The notes: generated by a model not told the origin, from the sequence alone. A stretch of DNA of 28,640 nt from Candidatus Doudnabacteria bacterium (GCA_023245915.1 JAHFJK010000001.1:1-28640), one strand, 5' to 3'; positions 14,054 to 21,449 are shown, numbered from the stretch's first letter. Numbers and translations are program-made.

Positions 14054-14094
14054 GTTCTCGACAAGTTTACCCGCCTCCGGCGGGCTCGAACAAT
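14051..14094. repeat. nested palindrome directly after copy 1
   Basis: ATTGTTC (14051-14057) pairs with GAACAAT (14088-14094). Inside, TCTCGACAAG and CTCGA frame a second hairpin CCCGCC/GGCGGG. This looks like the TTCTCGACAAGCTCGAA palindrome (reverse complement near 6008) with another palindrome inserted at its centre. Confidence 0.75.
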
Positions 14095-14113
14095 ACTGAA
14101 CTGACATTTTTTT

Positions 14114-14158
14114 AAACCCCGCTTCACCAACTGGCGGATTAAGCGAGGTTTTGTTATT
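14114..14158 (+). terminator. rho-independent terminator downstream of rpmA
   Basis: AAACCCCGCTT (14114-14124) pairs with AAGCGAGGTTT (14141-14151) with one mismatch, followed by the T-rich TTTGTTATTT. It would end the rpmA transcript. Confidence 0.6.
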
Positions 14159-14219
14159 TGATCTGAATTCACAAATTAGTTAAACTAACTTTGGAGGTGT
14201 CGAATGAACAAAGTTATTG

Positions 14220-15920
14220 TTATCTACTTTTCAGCTTTACCACGGCTTTCATAAAACCTGCAAACAGTGGGTGCGGGGACAAAGGACGGGATTGGAATTC
14301 GGGGTGGAATTGCGTACCAACAAAAAAGGGATGGTTTTTTAGTTCGATTATTTCTACTAACTTACCATCGGGAGTTGTTCCCGATACAACTAAACCTGCT
14401 TTTACTAATTTATCAAGATAGGCGTTATTAAATTCAAAACGGTGGCGGTGGCGTTCGTTAATTTTTGCTTTGCCATTTCTGCTGATGATTTTTGCTTCCA
14501 AATATGCCTTTTCTGTCACTGTGCCGCGCGTAATTACACAATCCCACCCACCCAACCTCATTGTTGCCCCATATTCACGGTTTAACATTTTTTTCTCCTG
14601 GTCAGGCATTATATGAATTACGGGATGTGGGTTGTCGTCGTCTACTTCCGTGGTATTGGCGCCTTTTAAGCCCGCGACATTTCTGGCAAATTCAATAGTA
14701 GCCATTTGCATGCCATAACATAAACCAAGATATGGGATTTTATTTTCCCTCGCGTAAGTTATGGTTTGAATCATGCCTTCAGTACCGCGCGAACCAAATC
14801 CTCCCGGAACCACAATACCATCGTAGCCTGACAAAACCTTCTTTGCCCCGTGTTTTTCTACTTCCAACGATGATATCCAGTGCAAATTTGCCTTGACATT
14901 ATTTGCCCAACTCCCGTGCTTAATTGCTTCCACAACTGAAATATAAACATCTGCCAATTTATACGCCCCGGTTTCGTAATATTTACCCACAACCGCAATG
15001 TCAACTTCTTTTTTTGAAGAGCTGATTTTGCCTATCTTACCAATCAGTTTTCTCCATTCGTTCAACTTGCCCGCTTTTGGCCTCATGCCAAATTTTTCCA
15101 AAATTTTGTCTGCCAACTTTTGCTGGTCAAAATTCAAAGGCACGCGGTAAATGGTGTCTACATTGGGCGCGGCAATTATATTTGAAGCTGGGATATTGCA
15201 AGTCCAGGCAAGGGTTTCTTTTCGGCGATCATCCACAGGTTTTTCCGCGCGCGCAATTAAAAAGTCCGGCTGAATGCCACTGCCTATTAACAGACGGACT
15301 GATGTTTGCGCCGGTTTGCTTTTCATTTCACCGATTGATGGAGGCGTCGGCAAATAAGCCACGTGAACATGCAGCACATCGCGCCCGTCGCGGTACTTCA
15401 TAATCCTGTTGGCTTCCATAAACAAAATATTCTGGTACTCCCCTACTGTCCCGCCAATTTCGGCAATGACAAAGTCAGCTTTTCTTTCCCGCGCGGCTTT
15501 TTCCAAACGGCTGATTATTTCTTCTGGCACATGCAAAGCTACTTCCACATCTTCCCCGTCATACTCAAAATTTCTTTCCTTTTTTATGATATTTTGGTAA
15601 ATCTGCCCATTGGTTACGTAATTTGAAGACGACAGATCCGCGTTCATAAACCTTTCGTAATTGCCAACGTCTTGGTCTGTCTCCACACCATCTTTAGTAA
15701 CAAACACCTCGCCGTGTTCCTGCGGGCGGATTGTGCCTGCGTCAACATTCAAATAGGCGTCCATTTTTACCGGCGCAACACTAAAACCGCGCGCTTCCAA
15801 CAGCGCGGCAATCGAGGCCGTAGTAATCCCCTTTCCAACGGAAGATATAACGCCTCCGGAAACAAAAATAAATTTTGTGTCTAACTTTTTCGCTTTTCTT
15901 GGTTTGATGTGATAGGACAT
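14220..15920 (-). CDS. pyrG: CTP synthase
   Basis: Makes CTP from UTP, ATP and glutamine. The 566-aa protein has the amidoligase domain with GGVISSVGKGITTAS (22-36), the KMDAYLNVDAG segment, EHGEVFVTKDG and ETDQDVGNYERF. The C-terminal class I glutamine amidotransferase has nucleophile Cys401 in YLGLCYGMQMA and the His-Glu pair in GTQFHPEFQSRP. The usual Pro in KxDPYLN is Ala. The SD-like AAGGAAAAC before ATG 15920 supports the start. A palindromic repeat lies upstream at 15942-15985. It is convergent with rpmA. Confidence 0.97.
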   Translation of the reverse strand: MSYHIKPRKAKKLDTKFIFVSGGVISSVGKGITTASIAALLEARGFSVAPVKMDAYLNVDAGTIRPQEHGEVFVTKDGVETDQDVGNYERFMNADLSSSNYVTNGQIYQNIIKKERNFEYDGEDVEVALHVPEEIISRLEKAARERKADFVIAEIGGTVGEYQNILFMEANRIMKYRDGRDVLHVHVAYLPTPPSIGEMKSKPAQTSVRLLIGSGIQPDFLIARAEKPVDDRRKETLAWTCNIPASNIIAAPNVDTIYRVPLNFDQQKLADKILEKFGMRPKAGKLNEWRKLIGKIGKISSSKKEVDIAVVGKYYETGAYKLADVYISVVEAIKHGSWANNVKANLHWISSLEVEKHGAKKVLSGYDGIVVPGGFGSRGTEGMIQTITYARENKIPYLGLCYGMQMATIEFARNVAGLKGANTTEVDDDNPHPVIHIMPDQEKKMLNREYGATMRLGGWDCVITRGTVTEKAYLEAKIISRNGKAKINERHRHRFEFNNAYLDKLVKAGLVVSGTTPDGKLVEIIELKNHPFFVGTQFHPEFQSRPLSPHPLFAGFMKAVVKLKSR

Positions 15921-15941
15921 AATTGTTTTCCTTTTTACCTT

Positions 15942-15985
15942 CTCCCAAAGGGAGAAGGTGTCCGCCGCAGGCGGACGGATGAGGG
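15942..15985. repeat. extragenic REP-like palindrome upstream of pyrG
   Basis: ACCTTCTCCC and GGGAGAAGGT form a 10-bp stem with loop AAA, followed by GTCCGCC/GGCGGAC and a GATGAGGGTT tail. It has the same plan as the in-frame copy in prfB (20855-20895), whose stem is followed by GTGAGGGTT. Confidence 0.75.
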
Positions 15986-16002
15986 TTATGTGATTTTAAA
16001 AA

Positions 16003-17238
16003 TTATTTTGTAAATTTAAAAGTTGAAAGTACGCTTTTCAAAGTTTCTATGCTTGTAACCGGATAGTCTTCCGGGCATTCTTTTTGATTAGAGCAAACAT
16101 CACCACCATAACCTCTTGAAATTCTGATTACCCAAAAAATATTTTTATTATTATCCAAAATGAAGCCCATATCAACAGCACCGGCACCGTCTGCTATGCC
16201 GCCAATATATGCATCTATATTTGAATTTGAGACAGAACTAGGGCAATATTGCTGATCAGCAGCAGCGCCTTGATCAATGATCCAACTTTTATTTTTTTCG
16301 TCATACAAACAGCTAAACCCAGCGGGGGAGTTGTCAAGAACATATCCATCGGAAGTTTTGGAACCGGCTATACTTAAATTATCACGTCCGGCCTTAGTCG
16401 ATATGGCAAAAATATATTGAGAACTATTTTTCAAAACTTCAAAATAAGAAGGATATTTGAACTCAAAACCGTTCTCCTCATTCCTATAAGTTTTCCATTG
16501 CGAAGTATCTAAAGTATAGTCAGTGAATTTAAAAGTTGAAAATATATCAGCAAATTGATTATTTTCACGCTTTGTGTGATAAGTTATTCCATTATGACTC
16601 AAAATTTGTTCATTAATTGTTGCTCTATACTCCCCACAGCATCCATATTGATTTCTTTCCGAGGTTATTTCGGTTGCTGGTTCACCGGCAAAATATACTT
16701 TCGTATTTGAAATTAACTTAGAATTCGCTTGCAAATTATCTGTTTTGATTCGTTTTAAAATCTGGCTAACTACTCCTTCACTGGTTGATGTGCTCATATA
16801 TACATAGGAAGAAGGGGTGTCGCCGTTACCTGCAATTTCCAGGGTATCATTGTTAAATATTACCTTTATATCGGTTGGATGTTTTAGTTCAAACCCGTAT
16901 TTCTCATTTCTGTAAGTCATCGAGGCTTTTAGCTCCGTATTCTCGTTGTTCTGATCCACTGGTTTTTTAACTATATGCACAGGATGCACAGGCAGGCCCG
17001 CTTTGGTCTCATTGTAAATCTTTTCACGATACTGCTTTTGCCAGGAAGCAAATGCAATAAGGCCTATTCCTGAAACGAGGAAAACCGCAATAAAAATTAA
17101 AAGTAAACTTCTTAGTTTGGGATTAGCAACAAAAATATTGCTCGACCCTGTGGTTTGACTTCGCCCACCACCTGACCACCATGAGCCTGTCGAATCGGTT
17201 GAGAACATATTTTTGTTGTCTTTTTTATTCATATCCAT
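16003..17238 (-). CDS. membrane-anchored protein with two homologous repeat domains
   Basis: Function not recognised. The 411-aa protein has a cytoplasmic Ser/Gly/Thr-rich N-terminus, one membrane helix (about 44-64) and an external part of two similar domains. Each starts with a YRNE-GFE-K-P motif (YRNEKYGFELKHP near 109 and YRNEENGFEFKYP near 250) and ends with STFKFT (near 237 and at the C-terminus). This domain type is common in CPR secreted proteins. Cysteines occur in the external part (GCCGE, FSCLYD, DVCSNQKECP). Start may be ATG 17238 or ATG 17232; the latter overlaps the TGA of the GIY-YIG gene as ATGA, suggesting translational coupling. Confidence 0.7.
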   Translation of the reverse strand: MDMNKKDNKNMFSTDSTGSWWSGGGRSQTTGSSNIFVANPKLRSLLLIFIAVFLVSGIGLIAFASWQKQYREKIYNETKAGLPVHPVHIVKKPVDQNNENTELKASMTYRNEKYGFELKHPTDIKVIFNNDTLEIAGNGDTPSSYVYMSTSTSEGVVSQILKRIKTDNLQANSKLISNTKVYFAGEPATEITSERNQYGCCGEYRATINEQILSHNGITYHTKRENNQFADIFSTFKFTDYTLDTSQWKTYRNEENGFEFKYPSYFEVLKNSSQYIFAISTKAGRDNLSIAGSKTSDGYVLDNSPAGFSCLYDEKNKSWIIDQGAAADQQYCPSSVSNSNIDAYIGGIADGAGAVDMGFILDNNKNIFWVIRISRGYGGDVCSNQKECPEDYPVTSIETLKSVLSTFKFTK

Positions 17239-17504
17239 TTACCCCATTCTCCATTGATTAATTTTCTTTTTTTAGCTTGACTCCATTTTTTCACTTGCTT
17301 TTCTCTCAGACGAGCTTCTTCCAAATTTTCAAACTCTTCAATGTAAGCCACTTTTCTAAAACCATGTTCTTTTGTATATTTTGATCCTTGCCCAACCGCG
17401 TGCTGATTGCCTCTAATATCATAATTCCATGTCATGCCGGTATAAAAAGTGTCATCGAGGCACTCAACTATATAAACATACCATTTCCAGTTTGCTTTTC
17501 TCAT
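17229..17504 (-). CDS. GIY-YIG nuclease domain protein
   Basis: A 91-aa single-domain protein of the small UPF0213/YhbQ-like GIY-YIG group. The GIY part is WYVYIVEC and the YIG part FYTGMT; SKYT and the metal-binding Glu in EEARLREKQVKKW are present. The conserved Arg segment reads YDIRGNQHAVGQGSKYT. ATG 17504 is preferred; the frame extends to a TTG at 17522, but this lies inside a hairpin element. The gene overlaps the next by four bases and is preceded by two conserved-core hairpins. Whether it has any link to these hairpins is unknown. Confidence 0.82.
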   Translation of the reverse strand: MRKANWKWYVYIVECLDDTFYTGMTWNYDIRGNQHAVGQGSKYTKEHGFRKVAYIEEFENLEEARLREKQVKKWSQAKKRKLINGEWGKWI

Positions 17505-17518
17505 CGGATCATTTATAG

Positions 17519-17560
17519 CCAAACAATAGCGTTCGACTTTATGGAGAACCTATTGTTTGG
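17519..17560 (+). repeat. conserved-core hairpin (copy 3), upstream of the GIY-YIG gene
   Basis: Arms CCAAACAATAG (17519-17529) and CTATTGTTTGG (17550-17560) are perfectly complementary and enclose the core CGTTCGACTTTATGGAGAAC. This core matches copy 1 at 14 of 20 positions, and the inner stem changes from CTTC/GAAG to GTTC/GAAC with pairing kept. Confidence 0.9.
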
Positions 17561-17570
17561 GTTCCAGTTA

Positions 17571-17610
17571 GGCAAAATAGCTTCTCCACAGGGTCGAAGA
17601 CTATTTTGCC
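17571..17610 (-). repeat. conserved-core hairpin after the rplI stop (copy 2)
   Basis: Arms GGCAAAATAG (17571-17580) and CTATTTTGCC (17601-17610) enclose a 20-nt core identical, read on the minus strand, to TCTTCGACCCTGTGGAGAAG after rpmA. It begins directly after the rplI stop codon and has the same orientation relative to its gene as copy 1. Confidence 0.9.
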
Positions 17611-18057
17611 CTATTCAGATCCAACCTTAATCCTAACATTCACAACAATGCCCGTATCTAGCTTAATTTTAGCCTGGTGTTCGCCCAAAGCTTTAATTAC
17701 CCCGTCTAACTCTACTTGATTTTTTTCCAAGGCTAAAGCCATTTTATCGTTTACAGCCTTGGCGACATCTTTCTCGTGTACCCCTGAAAAAATTTGGCCC
17801 TTGTCCCCTACTTTCACCTTGACCGTAAATGTCCGCTTTTCTAAAGCTTGCTTTAATGCCTGCAATTTCTCATTTGCCTTTAATTTCTTAGTTTCCGCTT
17901 CCTTACTCTCCTTCTCCACCTTTGCGATGATTTCTGATGTCGCTATCTGCGCAAAACCTTTAGCTATTAAAAAATTCCGACCAAAACCCTCGCTCACATC
18001 CTTTATTTCCCCTTTCTTGCCCTGCCCCGCCACATCTTTAAGCAATATTACTTTCAT
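17611..18057 (-). CDS. rplI: 50S ribosomal protein L9
   Basis: A 148-aa ribosomal protein with the N-terminal MKVILLKDVAGQGKKGEIKDVSEGFGRNFLIAKGFA signature, a long charged helix (about 45-75), and the C-terminal rRNA-binding domain (GQIFSGVHEKDVAKAV...VELDGVIKALGEHQAKIKLDTGIVVNVRI). Length is normal. It has its own promoter (18118-18145) and a terminator-like hairpin in the leader. No SD is visible before the ATG. The usual neighbours rpsF, ssb and rpsR are not here. Confidence 0.97.
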   Translation of the reverse strand: MKVILLKDVAGQGKKGEIKDVSEGFGRNFLIAKGFAQIATSEIIAKVEKESKEAETKKLKANEKLQALKQALEKRTFTVKVKVGDKGQIFSGVHEKDVAKAVNDKMALALEKNQVELDGVIKALGEHQAKIKLDTGIVVNVRIKVGSE

Positions 18058-18075
18058 TGGTCTGGTTTACAAATA

Positions 18076-18114
18076 AAAAAGCCCCAATCGCGAGAGTCGC
18101 TCTTTAGGCTCTTT
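18076..18114 (-). promoter_or_regulatory. terminator-like hairpin in the rplI leader (candidate attenuator)
   Basis: In the minus-strand RNA AAAGAGCC (18114-18107) pairs with GGCTTTTT (18083-18076, one G-U) and is followed by a U-rich tract, just 18 bases before the rplI ATG. The 23-nt interior can form AGAG/CTCT. The hairpin begins at the predicted transcript start, between promoter and gene. Confidence 0.45.
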
Positions 18115-18117
18115 GTT

Positions 18118-18145
18118 AGTATATACGATTTTTTATAATTGTCAA
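18118..18145 (-). promoter_or_regulatory. sigma70 promoter of rplI
   Basis: On the minus strand TTGACA (18145-18140), a 16-base spacer and TATACT (18123-18118). Start predicted near 18111, giving a leader of about 54 bases before ATG 18057. Confidence 0.7.
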
Positions 18146-18207
18146 ACCGACCGCTGAAAGCGTTCGTCCCGAGCGAAGCGAGGGATCTATTTTTGCCCTA
18201 AATAAGC

Positions 18208-19125
18208 CTAAATCTTTAAATACTTCCGTGTTGCCAAAAACATGGAAACAATCGAAAGCGCCAGGGCCAAAGCAAATAAAACCAGGATTAAAAAAAGCGG
18301 ATTGAAAATATTGTTGCCGTAAAAATTCAATTGCGGATTCACGTAATCAATGATTTTAGGGATGACCCGGGTAAAAATCGGCAAAAGCAAACCCGTGGTA
18401 ATTAGCGTGGAAAACAAGCTGTACAAAATGCTTTCGGTTAAAAACGGGCCGCGAATATACCAGTTGGTCGCGCCCACCAGCCGCATAATTTCCACTTCTT
18501 CCCTACGGTTATAAATTGTTAAGGTGATGGTGTTATAGATTACCAGGATTGCGATGATAGAAAATATTACCACCAAGCCCAGCCCAAAAGTGATAATAAA
18601 TTTTAAAACGCGGTTTAATCTTTCTATGGCCACGCGGTTGTCTTCAAAATTGACTTTGTCAATAACATTCTTGTATTGGCCATTTTGCAAATCGTCGGCT
18701 ACCACCGGATAATCGCTTAGCTCATGAGTTTTTATATGGAGGGTGGCGGGCAAAGGGTTTTCTGTCAGCTCGTTTAAAGACGAAGTGATAAGCGGATCAT
18801 TCGCGTGCCTGGTTTTAAAATCCTCAAAAGCCTGTTGGGCGGAAACATAAGTGACTTCCTGAACTTTAGAATTGCTTTCCACATGGCTTTTAATTTTGGC
18901 AATTTGCTCTTCGGCCAGACCGAGTTTAAAATAGACGCTAATGTCCACAGTGTTTTGAATAGTACGGATGGAATAATTAGTCAAAGTAAAGAGTAAAAAC
19001 AGGGTGGAAAAAATTACCAGGGTTATGGTCATAACCATAGTCGCGGCTGCTGACAGCCAGGGGTTGCGGATAAAATTTGTCATCCCGCTTTTTATGACCC
19101 TAAAAAATGAGATTGAATCAAGCAT
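18208..19125 (-). CDS. ftsX: cell division protein FtsX
   Basis: Permease-like partner of FtsE that signals through the membrane to peptidoglycan hydrolases during division. The 305-aa protein has the FtsX layout: a first membrane helix (about 22-44), an extracellular domain (about 45-170) with the VDISVYFKLGLAEEQIAKIKSHV start, and three C-terminal helices (about 175-198, 230-255, 277-298). The RREEVEIMRLVGATNWYIRGPFL segment is typical. The M23 coiled-coil protein at 7649 is a plausible partner. It lies downstream of ftsE with a 76-base spacer filled by a foldback repeat. Confidence 0.93.
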   Translation of the reverse strand: MLDSISFFRVIKSGMTNFIRNPWLSAAATMVMTITLVIFSTLFLLFTLTNYSIRTIQNTVDISVYFKLGLAEEQIAKIKSHVESNSKVQEVTYVSAQQAFEDFKTRHANDPLITSSLNELTENPLPATLHIKTHELSDYPVVADDLQNGQYKNVIDKVNFEDNRVAIERLNRVLKFIITFGLGLVVIFSIIAILVIYNTITLTIYNRREEVEIMRLVGATNWYIRGPFLTESILYSLFSTLITTGLLLPIFTRVIPKIIDYVNPQLNFYGNNIFNPLFLILVLFALALALSIVSMFLATRKYLKI

Positions 19126-19136
19126 GATAGGTCGTC

Positions 19137-19210
19137 AAGTTATAAAGTTCATAAAGTTTATCAAGCAAAACAACTTGATGACCTGATGAACTTGAAAAAC
19201 TTTATAACTT
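19137..19210. repeat. foldback repeat filling the ftsE-ftsX spacer
   Basis: AAGTTATAAAGTT (19137-19149) and AACTTTATAACTT (19198-19210) are perfect 13-bp arms. Inner segments ATCAAG/CTTGAT and AAGTTCAT/ATGAACTT also pair. The right arm extends over the stop codon and last two codons of ftsE. Confidence 0.8.
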
Positions 19211-19879
19211 ATACTTGCCTTTTTCTTGCTCCATGGTAATTTTCCCCTCTTCAATTGTGATAACTCGCTTTTTAATTTTATTCACCAAATCTGAAGCGTG
19301 GGTGGCTAAAATAACTGTGGTTCCTAACTCATTAATTTTAAGCAGCAGATCCAAAACTTCCATGGCGTTAACCTCATCCAAATTCCCTGTGGGTTCGTCT
19401 GCCAGCAACAGCACAGGCCGATGAGACAAAGAACGGGCAATAGCCACGCGCTGCTGTTCGCCACCGGATATTTCATGGGGAAAACTGTCAGCTTTGTGCG
19501 CCAACCCCACCAATTCCAAAATTTGTGGCACTTCTTTTTTGATCTTTTCCAAAGTATGTCCGCAAACTTCCATGGCAAAAGCCACATTTTCAAAAGCTGT
19601 GCGCTTGGGCAACAATTTTATATCCTGAAAAACCATGCCGATTTTCCGTCTTAAATAGGGTAAATCTGCTTTTCTGACATGGCTAATGTCGACATCGTCA
19701 ATTAAAATTTTACCGCCATCTATTTTCTCTTCGCCAATAATCAGCTTAAGCAAGGTGGATTTGCCCGCGCCGGAAAGCCCGACTAAAGAAATAAACTCGC
19801 CATGGTGAATTTGCAAGCTTATGCCGTCTAAAGCCTTTTGGCCGTTATATTCTTTGACAACGCTTTGGAACTTGATCAT
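19202..19879 (-). CDS. ftsE: cell division ATP-binding protein FtsE
   Basis: ABC ATPase that energises FtsX. The 225-aa protein has Walker A GLSGAGKST (34-42), the Q-loop VFQD, the signature ISGGEQQRVAIARSL (137-151), Walker B VLLLADE (156-162), GNLD and the His switch ATHASDLV. Length is that of FtsE. The C-terminus (KYKL) is partly encoded by a repeat arm. No SD precedes the ATG; a GCTGA-family repeat lies upstream. Confidence 0.95.
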   Translation of the reverse strand: MIKFQSVVKEYNGQKALDGISLQIHHGEFISLVGLSGAGKSTLLKLIIGEEKIDGGKILIDDVDISHVRKADLPYLRRKIGMVFQDIKLLPKRTAFENVAFAMEVCGHTLEKIKKEVPQILELVGLAHKADSFPHEISGGEQQRVAIARSLSHRPVLLLADEPTGNLDEVNAMEVLDLLLKINELGTTVILATHASDLVNKIKKRVITIEEGKITMEQEKGKYKL

Positions 19880-19882
19880 TAT

Positions 19883-19973
19883 CCGCTGATTTGTCGCTGA
19901 TGACTACGCTGATTTGTCGCTGAAGCGCGCTTTTCAGCGTTAATTCAGCGTACCTATCAGCGTTAATTCAACG
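19883..19973. repeat. foldback repeat, GCTGA/TCAGC family (second copy)
   Basis: CGCTGATTTGTCGCTGA occurs twice in direct order and is followed by inverted TTCAGCG...ATTCAGCG copies. It resembles the element at 2876-2942 and fills most of the spacer between ftsE and prfB. Confidence 0.7.
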
Positions 19974-20018
19974 ATTTTATTTCAAAAAGATGTTTAGCTT
20001 TCTTATTATAACAAAACT

Positions 20019-21143
20019 TTACTTAGATGCAATCATTTCTAAATACGTTTCCACAAATTCCTCCAGTTCCCCATTCAAAACCGAATCGGCATCTGAAGTT
20101 TCAAAATTGGTACGATGGTCTTTTACCATTTTGTACGGATGGAGCACATAGGAGCGGATTTGGTTGCCCCATTCCGCGGATTTAAACTCGCCGCGGATTT
20201 CCTGTCTTTCTTTCTGTAATTTTTCTTCTTCCAGCGCGGTTAATTTTGCCATAAGGATCTTCATAGCGATTTCTCGATTTTGATGCTGGCTTCTTTCATT
20301 TTGGATGCTAACTTTCATTCCTGTGGGAATGTGGGTTATTCGGATTGCGGAATAAGTAGTGTTCACCGATTGCCCGCCGTGGCCGCTTGCCGTATTAGCC
20401 TCTATCTTTAAATCTTTTTCGTCAACTTTTAATTCTTCCTTGTCTTCCAAGAGTGGCAACAGTTCCAATAAAGCAAAGGATGTTTCTCGGGTATGAGCCG
20501 GGTTAAAGGGCGAAAGCCTGACTAAGCGATGCACGCCGGCTTCGCTTTTTAACAGTCCGTAAGCATATGGCCCGTGGACTTCAACCACCGCGGTTTTCAC
20601 ACCGCCCTGTTCGCCTTTTGAAAGTTCGATGACATCTGTAGTAAAACCCTTGCGCTCGCAATACCGCAAAAACATGCGCAAGAGCATTTCCGCCCAATCC
20701 TGGGCATCCACTCCCCCGGCGCCGCTGTGTATGGAAAAAATTGCGTTATGGTCGTCGTATTTTTTGGAAAGCAGGGCTACAAATCGATTTTGTTTATAGC
20801 GCTTTTCCAAATCCTCAAGCATTTTTTTTAGATCGTCTGCATCTCCGCCATTTACTCCCTCTCCCTTTGGGAGAGGGCCGGGGTGAGGGTTCCACGATTT
20901 TGCCAATTCCAATGCCTCGATAACATCTTTCTCTAACCCTAACCAAAAATCATAAAACTTTTTGAGCTGATTATACTCTTGGGAAACTTTTTGCGCATGC
21001 TGATTGTCCGCCCAAAAATCTTTCTGCTGCATCAAATCTTCCAATTCCAAAACTCTCTGCTCTTTCTGGGGCAGGTTTAAATGCTCTTTTAAATTTTTGA
21101 CCTCTTCAAAAAGATTTTCGAGGCGTTTAACAAGCTCGTTCAT
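20019..21143 (-). CDS. prfB: peptide chain release factor 2
   Basis: Terminates translation at UGA and UAA. The 374-aa protein has the SPF stop-codon recognition tripeptide at 211-213 (VRLSPFNP), which marks RF2, and the GGQ motif at 256-258 (SGHGGQSVN). There is no internal UGA and no frameshift site near codon 25, so the classical RF2 autoregulation is absent. Residues about 85-100 (NPHPGPLPKGEGVNGG) come from an in-frame palindromic repeat in domain 1. ATG 21143 is chosen because a TATACT box lies six bases upstream; a TTG five codons earlier would fall inside that box. Confidence 0.96.
   Translation of the reverse strand: MNELVKRLENLFEEVKNLKEHLNLPQKEQRVLELEDLMQQKDFWADNQHAQKVSQEYNQLKKFYDFWLGLEKDVIEALELAKSWNPHPGPLPKGEGVNGGDADDLKKMLEDLEKRYKQNRFVALLSKKYDDHNAIFSIHSGAGGVDAQDWAEMLLRMFLRYCERKGFTTDVIELSKGEQGGVKTAVVEVHGPYAYGLLKSEAGVHRLVRLSPFNPAHTRETSFALLELLPLLEDKEELKVDEKDLKIEANTASGHGGQSVNTTYSAIRITHIPTGMKVSIQNERSQHQNREIAMKILMAKLTALEEEKLQKERQEIRGEFKSAEWGNQIRSYVLHPYKMVKDHRTNFETSDADSVLNGELEEFVETYLEMIASK
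20855..20895. repeat. REP-like palindrome inserted in frame in prfB
   Basis: CCCTCTCCC (20857-20865) and GGGAGAGGG (20869-20877) form a perfect 9-bp stem with TTT loop; CCGGGGTGAGGGTT follows. On the coding strand it reads as NPHPGPLPKGEG. An extragenic relative lies upstream of pyrG at 15942-15985. Confidence 0.85.
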
Positions 21144-21149
21144 ATTTAT

Positions 21150-21155
21150 AGTATA
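21150..21155 (-). promoter_or_regulatory. -10 box of prfB next to the start codon
   Basis: Minus strand TATACT at 21155-21150, six bases before ATG 21143, with no SD. The layout is the same as that of the 12161 gene and suggests a leaderless mRNA. No convincing -35 box. Confidence 0.45.
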
Positions 21156-21156
21156 C

Positions 21157-21198
21157 AAAAAAACAAAGCGGGGGTCGAGCGAATTTCGCTCGACCCCC
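21157..21198 (-). terminator. rho-independent terminator of the 21212-21896 module
   Basis: GGGGGTCGAGCGAA (21170-21183) and TTCGCTCGACCCCC (21185-21198) pair perfectly around one base. On the minus strand GCTTTGTTTTTTT follows. The stem could extend by AAAG/CTTT across a bulge. It separates the module from prfB. Confidence 0.8.
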
Positions 21199-21211
21199 TT
21201 TGAAATATACC

Positions 21212-21442
21212 TTATTTCGCTTCTGGAAAATAATACCCGGCAACAATAATCGCCATCCCTTTTGGTATGGGGATTACTATTTTTCCGCCGGTTATAAAAT
21301 TTTCCAAAATAATCTCAGCGATTCCAACCGAAAGTTTGAAGGCTTCCGCGCTGCTAAGTTCCGCTTTTTTTCGAATCCGTCGGAAACCCTCAGCTGTTGT
21401 CTCACCCACAGGGATAGTCATGGATCGTTTCCCTTTCGGCAT
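21212..21442 (-). CDS. hypothetical protein, second gene of a small module
   Basis: A 76-aa protein that I do not recognise. The N-terminus is basic (PKGKRSM), the middle is a helix (ETTAEGFRRIRKKAELSSAEAFKLSVGIAEII), and the C-terminus is hydrophobic (GKIVIPIPKGMAIIVAGYYF), perhaps a beta hairpin. The SD AGGAGG five bases before ATG 21442 is one of the strongest in the window. It starts seven bases after the stop of the 21896 gene, so the two are cotranscribed. A strong terminator follows. Confidence 0.65.
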   Translation of the reverse strand: MPKGKRSMTIPVGETTAEGFRRIRKKAELSSAEAFKLSVGIAEIILENFITGGKIVIPIPKGMAIIVAGYYFPEAK

Positions 21443-21449
21443 ATTCCTC

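Noticed and set aside
14204..14254. 16-codon ORF with a strong SD (GGAGG 14193-14197)
   Set aside because: Very short and overlaps the 3' end of pyrG on the other strand; a weak TTGATC/TAAACT promoter lies upstream. Possibly a relic, but not supported as a gene.
17140..17175. TCGACCCTGTGG match to the hairpin core inside the 16003 gene
   Set aside because: Twelve bases match, but no flanking inverted arms are present and it is coding sequence.
21050..21143. RF2 programmed frameshift site
   Set aside because: The early prfB codons contain no in-frame UGA and no slippery CUU-UGA; the frame is open from ATG 21143.
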